Origin: SMTZ1-83 sp048883405
GTDB lineage: Archaea; Asgardarchaeota; Thorarchaeia; Thorarchaeales; Thorarchaeaceae
NCBI GenBank assembly: GCA_048883405.1
Contig: JBHLQS010000074.1
Location: forward strand, 1-12,936
Length of the DNA: 12,936 nt
Reading direction: 5' to 3'
Below the pieces are notes generated by a model, which was not told where the DNA came from, searched no databases, and was given only the letters and a program-made list of their open reading frames with translations. A program made the position numbers and the translations under genes. Of the stretch, positions 7,087 to 12,936 are shown in pieces. The stretch's first letter is position 1. Every line of letters starts with the position of its first letter.

Positions 7087-7728
7087 CTAAGACCTCGTCA
7101 GAAGATGTTCCAAACCTTCATTCAAGAACGCCATGCTAGGATTCTCTCCAAGAGTGCGAATCTTCTCCGCTAACTCTCGAAGCGCACCTTCATCTCCGCC
7201 GACATAAGCAAGTTTTGCCTTGAGCAGCAATGCCTGTCCCAAAATTCCAGGCAAGTCATCTGAGGTCGCTTTCTCTTCTAGAAGCGCTATCCATGGGTTC
7301 TCTCTCTCCTCGAAGTCTGCTTGGGCTCGAAGCGCATCCAATTGAGCCAAGTTCTCCATGATGATAAGCACATATTCTAGTGGGTGCTTTCCTTCATACA
7401 ACTCAATGGCATCCTCCATATTCTTTGCTGCATTATCTAGACTGCCCTCCACCATCTCAGATACACCTGTTACAAAATACAGCCAGCCTAGATTGCCCTC
7501 AACGCCTGATTTGAGAATCGGTTCCCGTACGGAATCAATGATTTCACCGGCCTTATCAAGAAGCCTCAGCAGACTCAGTGACCATGCTTGATTGAGTACA
7601 GCCCGTTGTCTGACACTTGGATTGCTCTCAAAATCATCCTCTGCGAATCTTCCCCACTCCAATCCAGATGTGGGATCCTTGATAACATTGTAGAGGTCGG
7701 ATAGCAGCAATGCATAAGCTCCCACAGG
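7087..7728 (-). CDS. TPR-repeat protein, C-terminal part (broken by an assembly gap)
   Basis: These 213 residues up to TAG (7087-7089) are the C-terminal part of the TPR protein that begins at 8248. The first readable residues, PVGAYALLLSDLYN, line up with PIGPYAMTLSTIYN of the intact paralogue at 1433-2899. The similarity continues to the end: AVLNQAWSL, ILKSGVEGNLGWLY, VEGSLDNAAKNMEDAIELYE and DDLPGILGQALLLK all have close counterparts. Helical repeats with no signal peptide or enzyme motif suggest a cytoplasmic scaffold. The apparent change of frame relative to the N-terminal part comes from the 100-N spacer (100 is not a multiple of three) and is not a frameshift. The surface protein gene starts 77 bp downstream. 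Confidence 0.75.
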   Translation of the reverse strand, partial: PVGAYALLLSDLYNVIKDPTSGLEWGRFAEDDFESNPSVRQRAVLNQAWSLSLLRLLDKAGEIIDSVREPILKSGVEGNLGWLYFVTGVSEMVEGSLDNAAKNMEDAIELYEGKHPLEYVLIIMENLAQLDALRAQADFEERENPWIALLEEKATSDDLPGILGQALLLKAKLAYVGGDEGALRELAEKIRTLGENPSMAFLNEGLEHLLTRS

Positions 7729-7828
7729 NNNNNNNNNNNNNNNNNNNNNNNNNNNNNNNNNNNNNNNNNNNNNNNNNNNNNNNNNNNNNNNNNNNNNNNN
7801 NNNNNNNNNNNNNNNNNNNNNNNNNNNN
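7729..7828. other. Assembly gap (100 N)
   Basis: Exactly 100 N, the conventional placeholder for a scaffold gap of unknown size. Aligned by eye to the paralogue, the missing part corresponds to about 136 residues, so the real gap is probably near 408 bases, not 100. Confidence 0.95.
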
Positions 7829-8248
7829 GTCATAGAGTGTTGTTGGATATTGTAATAGATCTGCTTCGTACTTCAGAAACCTCATCTCAATCGCTAGCCA
7901 CTCCGGCGGATTCGTTTCAAGCACAGCATCCGCAGAAGCATGCACTTGCTCAACCGCATCGTAGTTTCCCTGATGGACACTGGCATAGAAGAGGTTGGGA
8001 CGAAGAATGGGGATAGTACCGTGTTTCTTTGATATTGAGTCGATGCTGTCAATATCAAGTAATAACGCTGAGTGATGAATTGCAAAGTATACAACCAATT
8101 CAGGGCTACCTTCACTCAAGACTCTTTCATTGAGACGCTGTACAAAGTCGCAGTAGTTGTACGCCTCATCCATAATGTTCTGCATTATTTCCCTGGACTC
8201 ATCATCCAAGAATGGGAAATACATTGTAATTGTCCCGATAGGTTCCAT
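7829..8248 (-). CDS. TPR-repeat protein, N-terminal part (broken by an assembly gap)
   Basis: These 140 residues run from ATG 8248 up to the gap. The start is firm: an in-frame TAA lies six codons upstream, and the sequence MEPIGTITMYFPFLD is identical to the paralogue at 2899. In the first 43 residues about 31 match. Other shared stretches are NPPEWLAIEM (paralogue NPPKWLALEM) and YPTTLYD (YPTQLDD). The N-terminal region is helical, without TPR consensus, and may be a separate domain specific to this family. Together with the C-terminal part and the estimated missing stretch, the protein would be about 489 residues, against 488 for the paralogue. No ribosome site lies at normal spacing; the nearest purine-rich stretch is inside an inverted repeat at 8263-8284. 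It diverges from the regulator at 8399. Confidence 0.75.
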
Positions 8249-8262
8249 GGCCCAACTATGAC

Positions 8263-8284
8263 GTTAAGCGACTTTCTCCTTAAC
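8263..8284. promoter_or_regulatory. Inverted repeat, candidate operator in the divergent promoter region
   Basis: GTTAAG (8263-8268) and CTTAAC (8279-8284) form a perfect inverted repeat with a 10-base spacer, 15 bases upstream of the TPR start at 8248. The region lies between that gene and a divergent Lrp-type regulator. Such a pair could be a binding site for that regulator, or a hairpin holding the AAGGAG stretch in the TPR leader. Short arms make chance quite possible. Confidence 0.25.
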
Positions 8285-8348
8285 ACTTCCGGGAGAGCAA
8301 AGGAGAGCCTCTGGACGGTTGTTACACTGGTCGCTGGATAGGAGGAGT

Positions 8349-8411
8349 ATGACCAGCAGGCTTATCTCTTCCAGAAATGGTGAGTTGCTGAATGCGATAT
8401 GGACCTATTAG
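8349..8411 (+). CDS. Possible 20-codon leader ORF overlapping the regulator start
   Basis: ATG 8349 follows an AGGAGGAG stretch (8340-8347) and opens a frame for MTSRLISSRNGELLNAIWTY, ending at TAG 8409-8411. The stop lies 10 bases past the regulator's ATG at 8399, so the two frames overlap by 13 bases. The regulator itself has only a distant GGTGAG, 14 bases before its ATG, so it could be translated by coupling to this ORF. The Shine-Dalgarno to ATG distance is short (3 bases from AGGAGG). GCTGG (8333-8337) and CCAGC (8353-8357) could form a stem enclosing the ribosome site and ATG. This may be a regulatory leader or only a purine-rich accident. Confidence 0.3.
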   Translation: MTSRLISSRNGELLNAIWTY

Positions 8412-9316
8412 ATAAGAGAATCCTAACCGAATTGACGAGGAATTGTAGAATAAGCTACCAGGAACTCAGTTCAAAGATAGGATATACAGCTACTGCAGCT
8501 AGGAACCGAGTTGAGAATCTGATAGAAGATGGAACGCTATACTCGTTTACTATTCGTCCCACATTGAATTCTATGAACGCGAACATAGCGATCGCACTCG
8601 TGGACACAGACGGCCAAGAGTCCCCAACTGACTTCCTCGAAACATTTGGGGAAAATGAAAGCATTGGTGAAGTCAATCCCATTGCCACAAAGGAACATGG
8701 TTTCTACTTGGTAATATCGGATTATATTGGCGCCAACGGTATTATCAACCTTGGAAGCTTCCTCAGAAAGCTAGATCATATTGAGAATGTGGATATGCAT
8801 CCCGTAATCACAGATCCATATTATCATGGTAATAATGTAGAATTTAAGCCACTTGAGCTCAGGGTGATGAAATATCTCAGTCAAGATGCCCGCATGTCAA
8901 TCACTGAATTGTCAGAGAAATCGAATCTTACAGCGCGAAGAGTCAGGAACATCCTGAAGAAGCTCCAAGAGGATGGCGGGGTTAATTTCCTCATTCGTTG
9001 GAATACTGCTGCAGCAGGTGCAACTAGATTCTTCCTTCCTATTGAGTACAATCCAAAGGATACAGACCATGAAGGCGTGATAAATTGGCTTCAGGATAAG
9101 CACCCCAAAGAATTCTGGCTCTATTGGATTTCAGCAAATGAGCCCCTGATCTTTGCAAGTCTTACTGCTGAATCCATTGAAGAGGCTAGAGAAATCTCTT
9201 TGGAGATGCAAGAGAATTCAGCGGTATCACTAGCTGGAACATGGATATGCTATCCACCGCGCAAATTCAAAACCTATCCAGAAAAATGGCTAGAGCAGAA
9301 GCTCAGTGAAATATGA
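8399..9316 (+). CDS. Tandem Lrp/AsnC-type transcriptional regulator
   Basis: This 305-residue DNA-binding protein appears to be two Lrp/AsnC units joined. The first winged helix-turn-helix (residues 1-48, ISYQELSSKIGYTATAARNRVENLIEDGTL) is followed by a ligand-domain-like region (about 55-140). The second helix-turn-helix (about 150-197, MSITELSEKSNLTARRVRNILKKLQEDGGV) is followed by another such region (about 203-288). Ordinary Lrp proteins are about 150 residues with one helix-turn-helix, so this is double length. ATG 8399 is the only reasonable start, because TGA lies six codons upstream with no other ATG or GTG between. It is divergent from the TPR/surface-protein cluster and convergent with the formate dehydrogenase operon, so it may control either or neither. 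The signal it senses is unknown. Confidence 0.85.
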   Translation: MDLLDKRILTELTRNCRISYQELSSKIGYTATAARNRVENLIEDGTLYSFTIRPTLNSMNANIAIALVDTDGQESPTDFLETFGENESIGEVNPIATKEHGFYLVISDYIGANGIINLGSFLRKLDHIENVDMHPVITDPYYHGNNVEFKPLELRVMKYLSQDARMSITELSEKSNLTARRVRNILKKLQEDGGVNFLIRWNTAAAGATRFFLPIEYNPKDTDHEGVINWLQDKHPKEFWLYWISANEPLIFASLTAESIEEAREISLEMQENSAVSLAGTWICYPPRKFKTYPEKWLEQKLSEI

Positions 9317-9401
9317 GAGAGATCACCAAACGTTCTCAAAGTGATTTCGCTCCACCTCTCGAAGGCAACCATAAGTCAAACTGGTTTAGGGTTTGGAATC
9401 A

Positions 9402-9413
9402 CTAGACGTCTAG
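9402..9413. repeat. Perfect 12-base palindrome at the fdhB stop
   Basis: CTAGACGTCTAG is a perfect palindrome spanning the fdhB TAG (9410-9412), in the 93-bp region between the converging regulator and fdhB. No T-run follows on either strand, so it is a poor terminator candidate. It may be chance. The rest of the 93 bp shows only weak inverted repeats. Confidence 0.3.
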
Positions 9414-10675
9414 CTACCTTTGGCAGTCTTTTTCTGGATTGCCTTGTTCATCGATGGTATATCTAGGAACGTATCGTCTACTTGGAGTTCTTCCATTACC
9501 ACAGCAGACAATGGCTGTTTCTGGTCCGCATCTGTCCCTGGAATATAATCAAACACATCCTGGAGTCTTGCATTCAGAAACGAGAATAGCTTCGATAGAG
9601 GAAGGTCCATTGGGCAAGCATCCTGACATTGTCCGCAGTTAACACAAGAATCAGCAACATGCGCAAGCCTTGTTAGTGGAAATACTGTATCTGGAGGTAT
9701 TTCGCCGCCCTCTAAAAAGCCTCTTTCTGCCTCTAAGAGACAATGGTCACAAAAGCATATTGGACATGCATCCCTGCATCCGTAGCATTTGATACATTTG
9801 CTGAATTCATCAAGCCAGTATGTCAGCCTCTCAGAAAGATCTAGATCCATGATTGGCTTGAAATCACGTTCCCTCCACATATTAGCAAGTTTCTTTTCAG
9901 CCGTATCCCTTTCTTCTCTCCTCTGGATGCTTTTCTTATCTGGCTTTTCAGCTGTAATGAGTCCCTGTTCTATTGCCTCTTCTATCAGCGATATACCTTT
10001 ACTTGAGTATGCTTCAATGAAGGTAGCCTTTTCCTCTTCTTCTTCAGTGCCCCACTTCCCACAAGCCAAATCCGCGAAGGTGGGAATGTTGATTTCGCAT
10101 CTTCTGCAATTCTCGCGACGCCCGTACCCCTTTTCCTCCAGCTTCATCAGGTCAAGTGATTTGGTAGTTCCGTCTTCAAGAGTGATAGCAAGTTTTCCTT
10201 CATCGATGTCCTCCCGAATGACTTCATTGGGATTTACTTTGAACTCATCTATGAACATCTGTTTCGCAATGGTGGGGGAAATTGTCCCGGTGCAATTTAA
10301 TCCAATAAGAGTCAGGTTATCGAGGTCAATCTGTTCCCTTTTATGTAGTTCAATTATCGCCCTAATATCACATGGCTTGCCCACGACTGCCAATTTCATC
10401 TTCGAAGCACCGTCAAGATACTCTTTCACAAACCGAGCGATATTTGGAATTGAACAATGAAGTGAACCAGCAGAATCAATCAATTCATCTGGCTCAGTTA
10501 CCAAGGCAGGGACACCTGCATATCTATTACCATTCCTCGCCTTTGTAACTACTACACCATCAACCTTTCCAGTTTCAAGTGCGAATCTCAGAAGCGAGGT
10601 AACAACACCACCGTTATCTGTCCTATCCAAGATTTTGGAATCTGTGGTTCGAGCAAGGTACATATTCGAACTCAT
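9410..10675 (-). CDS. fdhB: F420-dependent formate dehydrogenase, beta subunit (FdhB/FrhB family)
   Basis: The protein has 421 residues from ATG 10675, which overlaps the fdhA stop in an ATGA junction and has a GGAGGTGG site just upstream (10680-10687). The frame runs open a further nine codons, but those lie inside fdhA. In methanogens FdhB carries FAD and Fe-S clusters and moves electrons between the pterin subunit and coenzyme F420. Family signatures are DNGGVVTSLLRFALETGKVDG (written as two adjoining pieces DNGGVVTSLL and RFALETGKVDG), VVGKPCDIRAI (about 97-107), IGLNCTGTISP, and CRRCEINIPTFADLACGKWG (about 190-209). The C-terminal third holds two ferredoxin-type motifs: CIKCYGCRDACP (C294, 297, 300, 304) with extra cysteines CFCDHC (307, 309, 312), and CVNCGQCQDACP (C344, 347, 350, 354). 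Translational coupling to fdhA fits a fixed-ratio complex. Confidence 0.88.
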   Translation of the reverse strand: MSSNMYLARTTDSKILDRTDNGGVVTSLLRFALETGKVDGVVVTKARNGNRYAGVPALVTEPDELIDSAGSLHCSIPNIARFVKEYLDGASKMKLAVVGKPCDIRAIIELHKREQIDLDNLTLIGLNCTGTISPTIAKQMFIDEFKVNPNEVIREDIDEGKLAITLEDGTTKSLDLMKLEEKGYGRRENCRRCEINIPTFADLACGKWGTEEEEEKATFIEAYSSKGISLIEEAIEQGLITAEKPDKKSIQRREERDTAEKKLANMWRERDFKPIMDLDLSERLTYWLDEFSKCIKCYGCRDACPICFCDHCLLEAERGFLEGGEIPPDTVFPLTRLAHVADSCVNCGQCQDACPMDLPLSKLFSFLNARLQDVFDYIPGTDADQKQPLSAVVMEELQVDDTFLDIPSMNKAIQKKTAKGS

Positions 10676-12699
10676 TTTACCACCTCCATTTTCACAGCAC
10701 ATACCTTATACTCCGGCATTCCGCATGCAGGATCCAGAACGGGATTGGTTATCTTATTGGCAGAAGACTCACTGAAATGGAATGGAACAAACACGAGTCC
10801 CTCGGGAACAGCATCAGTAACGTGCGCTTCCGCTTCGATGGTCCCTCGTCTGGTCCTCAATGCAACCTTACTCCCGCCCCTGATCTTCTCTTTGATTGCA
10901 TCATTTGGATTGATTTGAACGAAAGCACTTGGCACTTCAGCATCTAATTTTGGAGTTCTCCGGCTCATAGTGCCAGTATGATAGTGAAATATACTTCTGC
11001 CAGTTGTGAGGATATATGGATACTCTGCATCAGGCAATTCGGCAGGGGGCTGATAGTTCACGACTTGAAGATGCCCAAGTCCATCAGGTGTGTTGAATTT
11101 CTCGGTGAAGAAAGTGCGGGTACCTGGGTGGTCCTCTGTAGGACATGGCCACTGAATGCCTCCTATGGTATTTTCAAGCCGTTCATAGGTTATGCCCTTG
11201 TATGGTGGAACGCATCTTCTTATTTCCTCGAAAATCTCCCCAGAAGATGAAAAATCGAATTCTTTCTTATGACCCATCCTTTCTGCTACTTGGCATACAA
11301 TCCACCAATCTGGCTTGGCATCACCAGGAGGATCGATTATCTGGTTTATCTTCTGAACTCTCCGATCTACATAAGCGTGGACTCCTTCTCTCTCTACCCA
11401 CGTACTAGCTGGGAGAACAATGTCAGCCAGCTGTGCAGTTTCAGTGGGAAAGATGTCTTGGACTATTAGTAGCTCCTTCTCCTCGAGGGCCTTCTTCACA
11501 TTGTCAGTATCGGGAATTGCCATCATTGGATTCGTCCCTATCACCCAAAGATACTTCGTCTGTTGGACCATCTTCGTATATGGTAATCCGGGCTCTTCAG
11601 GTAGGCCTTTTACATCCCAGAGTTCCTCAAACTTCTTGTGAACACCTGTACGTACGTGCTGGAGTCCAGGATAGAACACATTAAGGCAACCCATGTCACC
11701 AGTACCTTCACCATTGATTTGACCACGGGTTGGAGAAGGACCTGTGCCTGGCCTTCCATATTGACCGGTTATCAGTGCCAGGGTGGCTAGAGCCTTTATG
11801 CCATCAGCTCCAGTTATGTGTTGATTCAACCCTTGATTGTACAGTACACAACCAGTCCGTGCTTTGGCAAATAATCGTGCAGCCTTCTTCACATCCTTTG
11901 TGGCCACCCCAGAGATTTCTTTCATCTCCAATAGGTCTAGGGCTGCAAGGTGTTTTCGTAATTCCTCAATTCCAGTAGTTCGGGTTTCAATGAATTCTTT
12001 GTTTTCTAGTCCTTCATCAAGTATAATCTTCATCATGGAGTTCAATACAGCTACATCTGTTCCTGACTCCAGTTGGAGGTGTATGTCACCAATTTCTCTA
12101 GCGGTGACTGTGCTTCTTGGGTCTAACACAATTACCTTTGCGCCATTCTTCTTCGCTCTTAGTATCCGTCGTGTCATCATGGGGAATGTTTCACTGGGAT
12201 TGATGCCTACCAGAAGGAAACAGTCAGCTTTCTCGATATCGAGCTGAGAGATTGGCATCACACCAGCTCCGACAGTTGGACCAAGACCGGCAGCAGAAGA
12301 GGAATGGCACAGACGACCACAATACTCGACGTTGTTTGTTTTCATGACTACACGGGCGAATTTCTGCTCCACAAACGCATCCTCGTTTGTGTTCTTCCCG
12401 GAAGCGAGTAAGCCAAACTCATTTGGACCTGCCTCACCTAGTTTCGATGCGATAAGATCAAGTGCCTCCTCCCAGCTAGCCTTCACCAATTTGCCATTTT
12501 TCCGTATTTGAGGTGTCTTTAATCGATCTTCAGCGTAGAGAAATTGAAAGGCGTTTCTTCCCTTGGGGCAGTTGCCTCCTTCATTGATTGGATGCTCGTT
12601 CCGGGGTTCCTGGCCAATGATTTTTCCATCTTTTATTGTCAAGTAGATACCACAGCCACAGCTGCAATATGGACAAATTGCTGGTTCATATTCAAACAT
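10672..12699 (-). CDS. fdhA: Formate dehydrogenase, alpha (Mo/W-bis-pterin) subunit
   Basis: This 675-residue protein is of normal length for archaeal FdhA and catalyses reversible formate oxidation to CO2 in the cytoplasm (no twin-arginine signal). An N-terminal [4Fe-4S] site is complete: C9-x2-C12-x3-C16-x27-C44, as CPYCSCGCG and NCPKG. The active site reads YCGRLCHSSSAAGLG, with C131-H132 where E. coli FdhF has Sec140-His141, so this is a cysteine enzyme. PTRGQINGEGTGDMG places R325 at the position of the substrate-binding Arg333 of FdhF. The C-terminal pterin-binding domain (about 560-675) contains LTTGRSIFHYHTGTMSRR. ATG 12699 follows the mvhD stop by three bases and has GGGAGGG (12708-12714) eight bases upstream. 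The gene is coupled to fdhB by an ATGA overlap. Other members of the molybdopterin oxidoreductase family are possible, but the FdhB partner makes formate the best substrate. Confidence 0.9.
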   Translation of the reverse strand: MFEYEPAICPYCSCGCGIYLTIKDGKIIGQEPRNEHPINEGGNCPKGRNAFQFLYAEDRLKTPQIRKNGKLVKASWEEALDLIASKLGEAGPNEFGLLASGKNTNEDAFVEQKFARVVMKTNNVEYCGRLCHSSSAAGLGPTVGAGVMPISQLDIEKADCFLLVGINPSETFPMMTRRILRAKKNGAKVIVLDPRSTVTAREIGDIHLQLESGTDVAVLNSMMKIILDEGLENKEFIETRTTGIEELRKHLAALDLLEMKEISGVATKDVKKAARLFAKARTGCVLYNQGLNQHITGADGIKALATLALITGQYGRPGTGPSPTRGQINGEGTGDMGCLNVFYPGLQHVRTGVHKKFEELWDVKGLPEEPGLPYTKMVQQTKYLWVIGTNPMMAIPDTDNVKKALEEKELLIVQDIFPTETAQLADIVLPASTWVEREGVHAYVDRRVQKINQIIDPPGDAKPDWWIVCQVAERMGHKKEFDFSSSGEIFEEIRRCVPPYKGITYERLENTIGGIQWPCPTEDHPGTRTFFTEKFNTPDGLGHLQVVNYQPPAELPDAEYPYILTTGRSIFHYHTGTMSRRTPKLDAEVPSAFVQINPNDAIKEKIRGGSKVALRTRRGTIEAEAHVTDAVPEGLVFVPFHFSESSANKITNPVLDPACGMPEYKVCAVKMEVVK
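10680..10687 (-). promoter_or_regulatory. Shine-Dalgarno site for fdhB inside the end of fdhA
   Basis: The minus strand reads GGAGGTGG, complementary to the archaeal 16S 3' end, 4 bases before ATG 10675. It lies in the final codons of fdhA (MEVVK) and fixes the fdhB start at the ATGA overlap. Confidence 0.7.
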
Positions 12700-12702
12700 T
12701 CA

Positions 12703-12936
12703 TCACGCCCTCCCAAGCTTATTTGGACCAAGTTCCTCAACCTGCTTCACAAAGTCATTGACTACTTTTGCGAACTTGTTTGCCTCTGATGCAGAAACCC
12801 ATTCAAGTCTTAGTCTATCAGGTTCAATCCCTATTGTGTCGAGAAGCGTCTTGAGCATCATGACTCTTCTTCTTGTTAAGAGATTTCCAGATTTGTAGTG
12901 ACAGTCGCCAGGATGGCAGCCCGCAATGAGCACACC
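12703..12936 (-). CDS. mvhD: MvhD/FlpD family subunit, C-terminal fragment (Hdr-linking iron-sulfur protein)
   Basis: The last 77 residues are present; the frame is open past the window edge, where the start must lie. The fragment has the family signature AGCHPGDCHYKSGN near its start, then RRRVMMLKTLLDTIGIEPDRLRLEWVSASEANKFAKVVNDFVK. Full-length MvhD proteins are about 140 residues and carry a [2Fe-2S] site in the part missing here. In methanogens this protein (FlpD when paired with formate dehydrogenase) carries electrons from hydrogenase or FdhAB to HdrA of heterodisulfide reductase. It is first of the three visible genes, with three bases between its stop and the fdhA start, so the three are very likely one transcript. 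hdrA-type genes are expected just beyond the right edge, though this is inference. In some genomes the domain is fused to HdrA, which cannot be excluded here. Confidence 0.85.
   Translation of the reverse strand, partial: GVLIAGCHPGDCHYKSGNLLTRRRVMMLKTLLDTIGIEPDRLRLEWVSASEANKFAKVVNDFVKQVEELGPNKLGRA
12708..12714 (-). promoter_or_regulatory. Shine-Dalgarno site for fdhA
   Basis: The minus strand reads GGGAGGG, within the last codons of mvhD, eight bases before ATG 12699. An out-of-frame ATG at 12703 overlaps the mvhD stop (TGATG), but it does not lead into the FdhA frame. Confidence 0.6.

Noticed and set aside
7010..7087. Longer start (ATG 7087) for the surface protein
   Set aside because: It would bury the signal peptide behind 26 residues and overlap the TPR stop codon. 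ATG 7009 has a good ribosome site.
7087..8248. Frameshifted pseudogene at the right TPR gene
   Set aside because: The two halves differ in frame only because 100 N were inserted. Both halves align well to the intact paralogue, and the length sums correctly for a real gap of about 408 bases.
9402..9413. 12-base palindrome as terminator of fdhB
   Set aside because: No T-tract follows on either strand and the stem would have no loop, so a terminator role is not supported.
9789..10460. Long open frame on the plus strand opposite fdhB (223 codons)
   Set aside because: It is low-complexity (Ser, Ile, Leu rich), has no domain and lies wholly opposite a well-supported gene, so it is a shadow.
10676..10702. 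Longer start (ATG 10702) for fdhB
   Set aside because: The extra nine codons lie inside fdhA, while ATG 10675 forms an ATGA overlap with a GGAGGTGG site in place.
11837..12247. Long open frame on the plus strand opposite fdhA (136 codons)
   Set aside because: It is Ser/Ile-rich with no ribosome site and lies fully antisense to conserved FdhA sequence.

Overview
This window reads as archaeal DNA on a metagenomic scaffold, since it contains a run of exactly 100 N. Archaeal features are an F420-type formate dehydrogenase operon with an MvhD/FlpD subunit, Lrp/AsnC-type regulation, Shine-Dalgarno sites mixed with TATA-like boxes, and a very large secreted protein held by one C-terminal membrane helix. 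Base composition is moderate and coding density is high. An Asgard lineage such as Thorarchaeia is my best guess, but it is inferred only from gene style and is weak. No rRNA, tRNA, CRISPR array, insertion sequence or integrase was seen.

Layout, left to right. Positions 1-228 (+) hold the end of a probable carbon-nitrogen hydrolase. Positions 308-568 (-) encode a small two-helix membrane protein with a good TATA box. A divergent intergenic region with an orphan hairpin and T-run follows, then a small zinc-ribbon protein (810-1223, +) ending in a hairpin and T-tract. A minus-strand cluster spans 1433-8248. In transcription order it holds a TPR protein (cut by the N gap), a 1319-residue secreted metalloprotease/vWA surface protein (7009-3050), and a second TPR protein (2899-1433) that is a clear paralogue of the first. 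Divergent from this cluster is a tandem Lrp-type regulator (8399-9316, +), preceded by a possible 20-codon leader ORF. From the right edge leftwards runs a tight operon, mvhD (partial) - fdhA - fdhB (12936-9410, -). No stretch over 300 bases lacks a gene. The longest gene-free stretch (569-809) carries the promoters of two divergent genes and the orphan hairpin.

How the genes work together. FdhA oxidises formate (or reduces CO2) at a Mo/W-pterin site that uses Cys, not Sec. FdhB links this to F420 through FAD and Fe-S clusters. MvhD/FlpD is known in methanogens as the electron connector to heterodisulfide reductase, so the operon probably feeds a flavin-based electron-bifurcating Hdr complex encoded beyond the right edge. 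The most unusual part is the TPR - surface protein - TPR cluster. The large protein has the domain order of animal CLCA proteins (zincin-like protease, vWA, beta-rich domain, fibronectin-like domain, C-terminal anchor), with thrombospondin-3-like calcium repeats added. It is flanked by two TPR paralogues that share a nearly invariant N-terminus. What this cluster does is not known to me.
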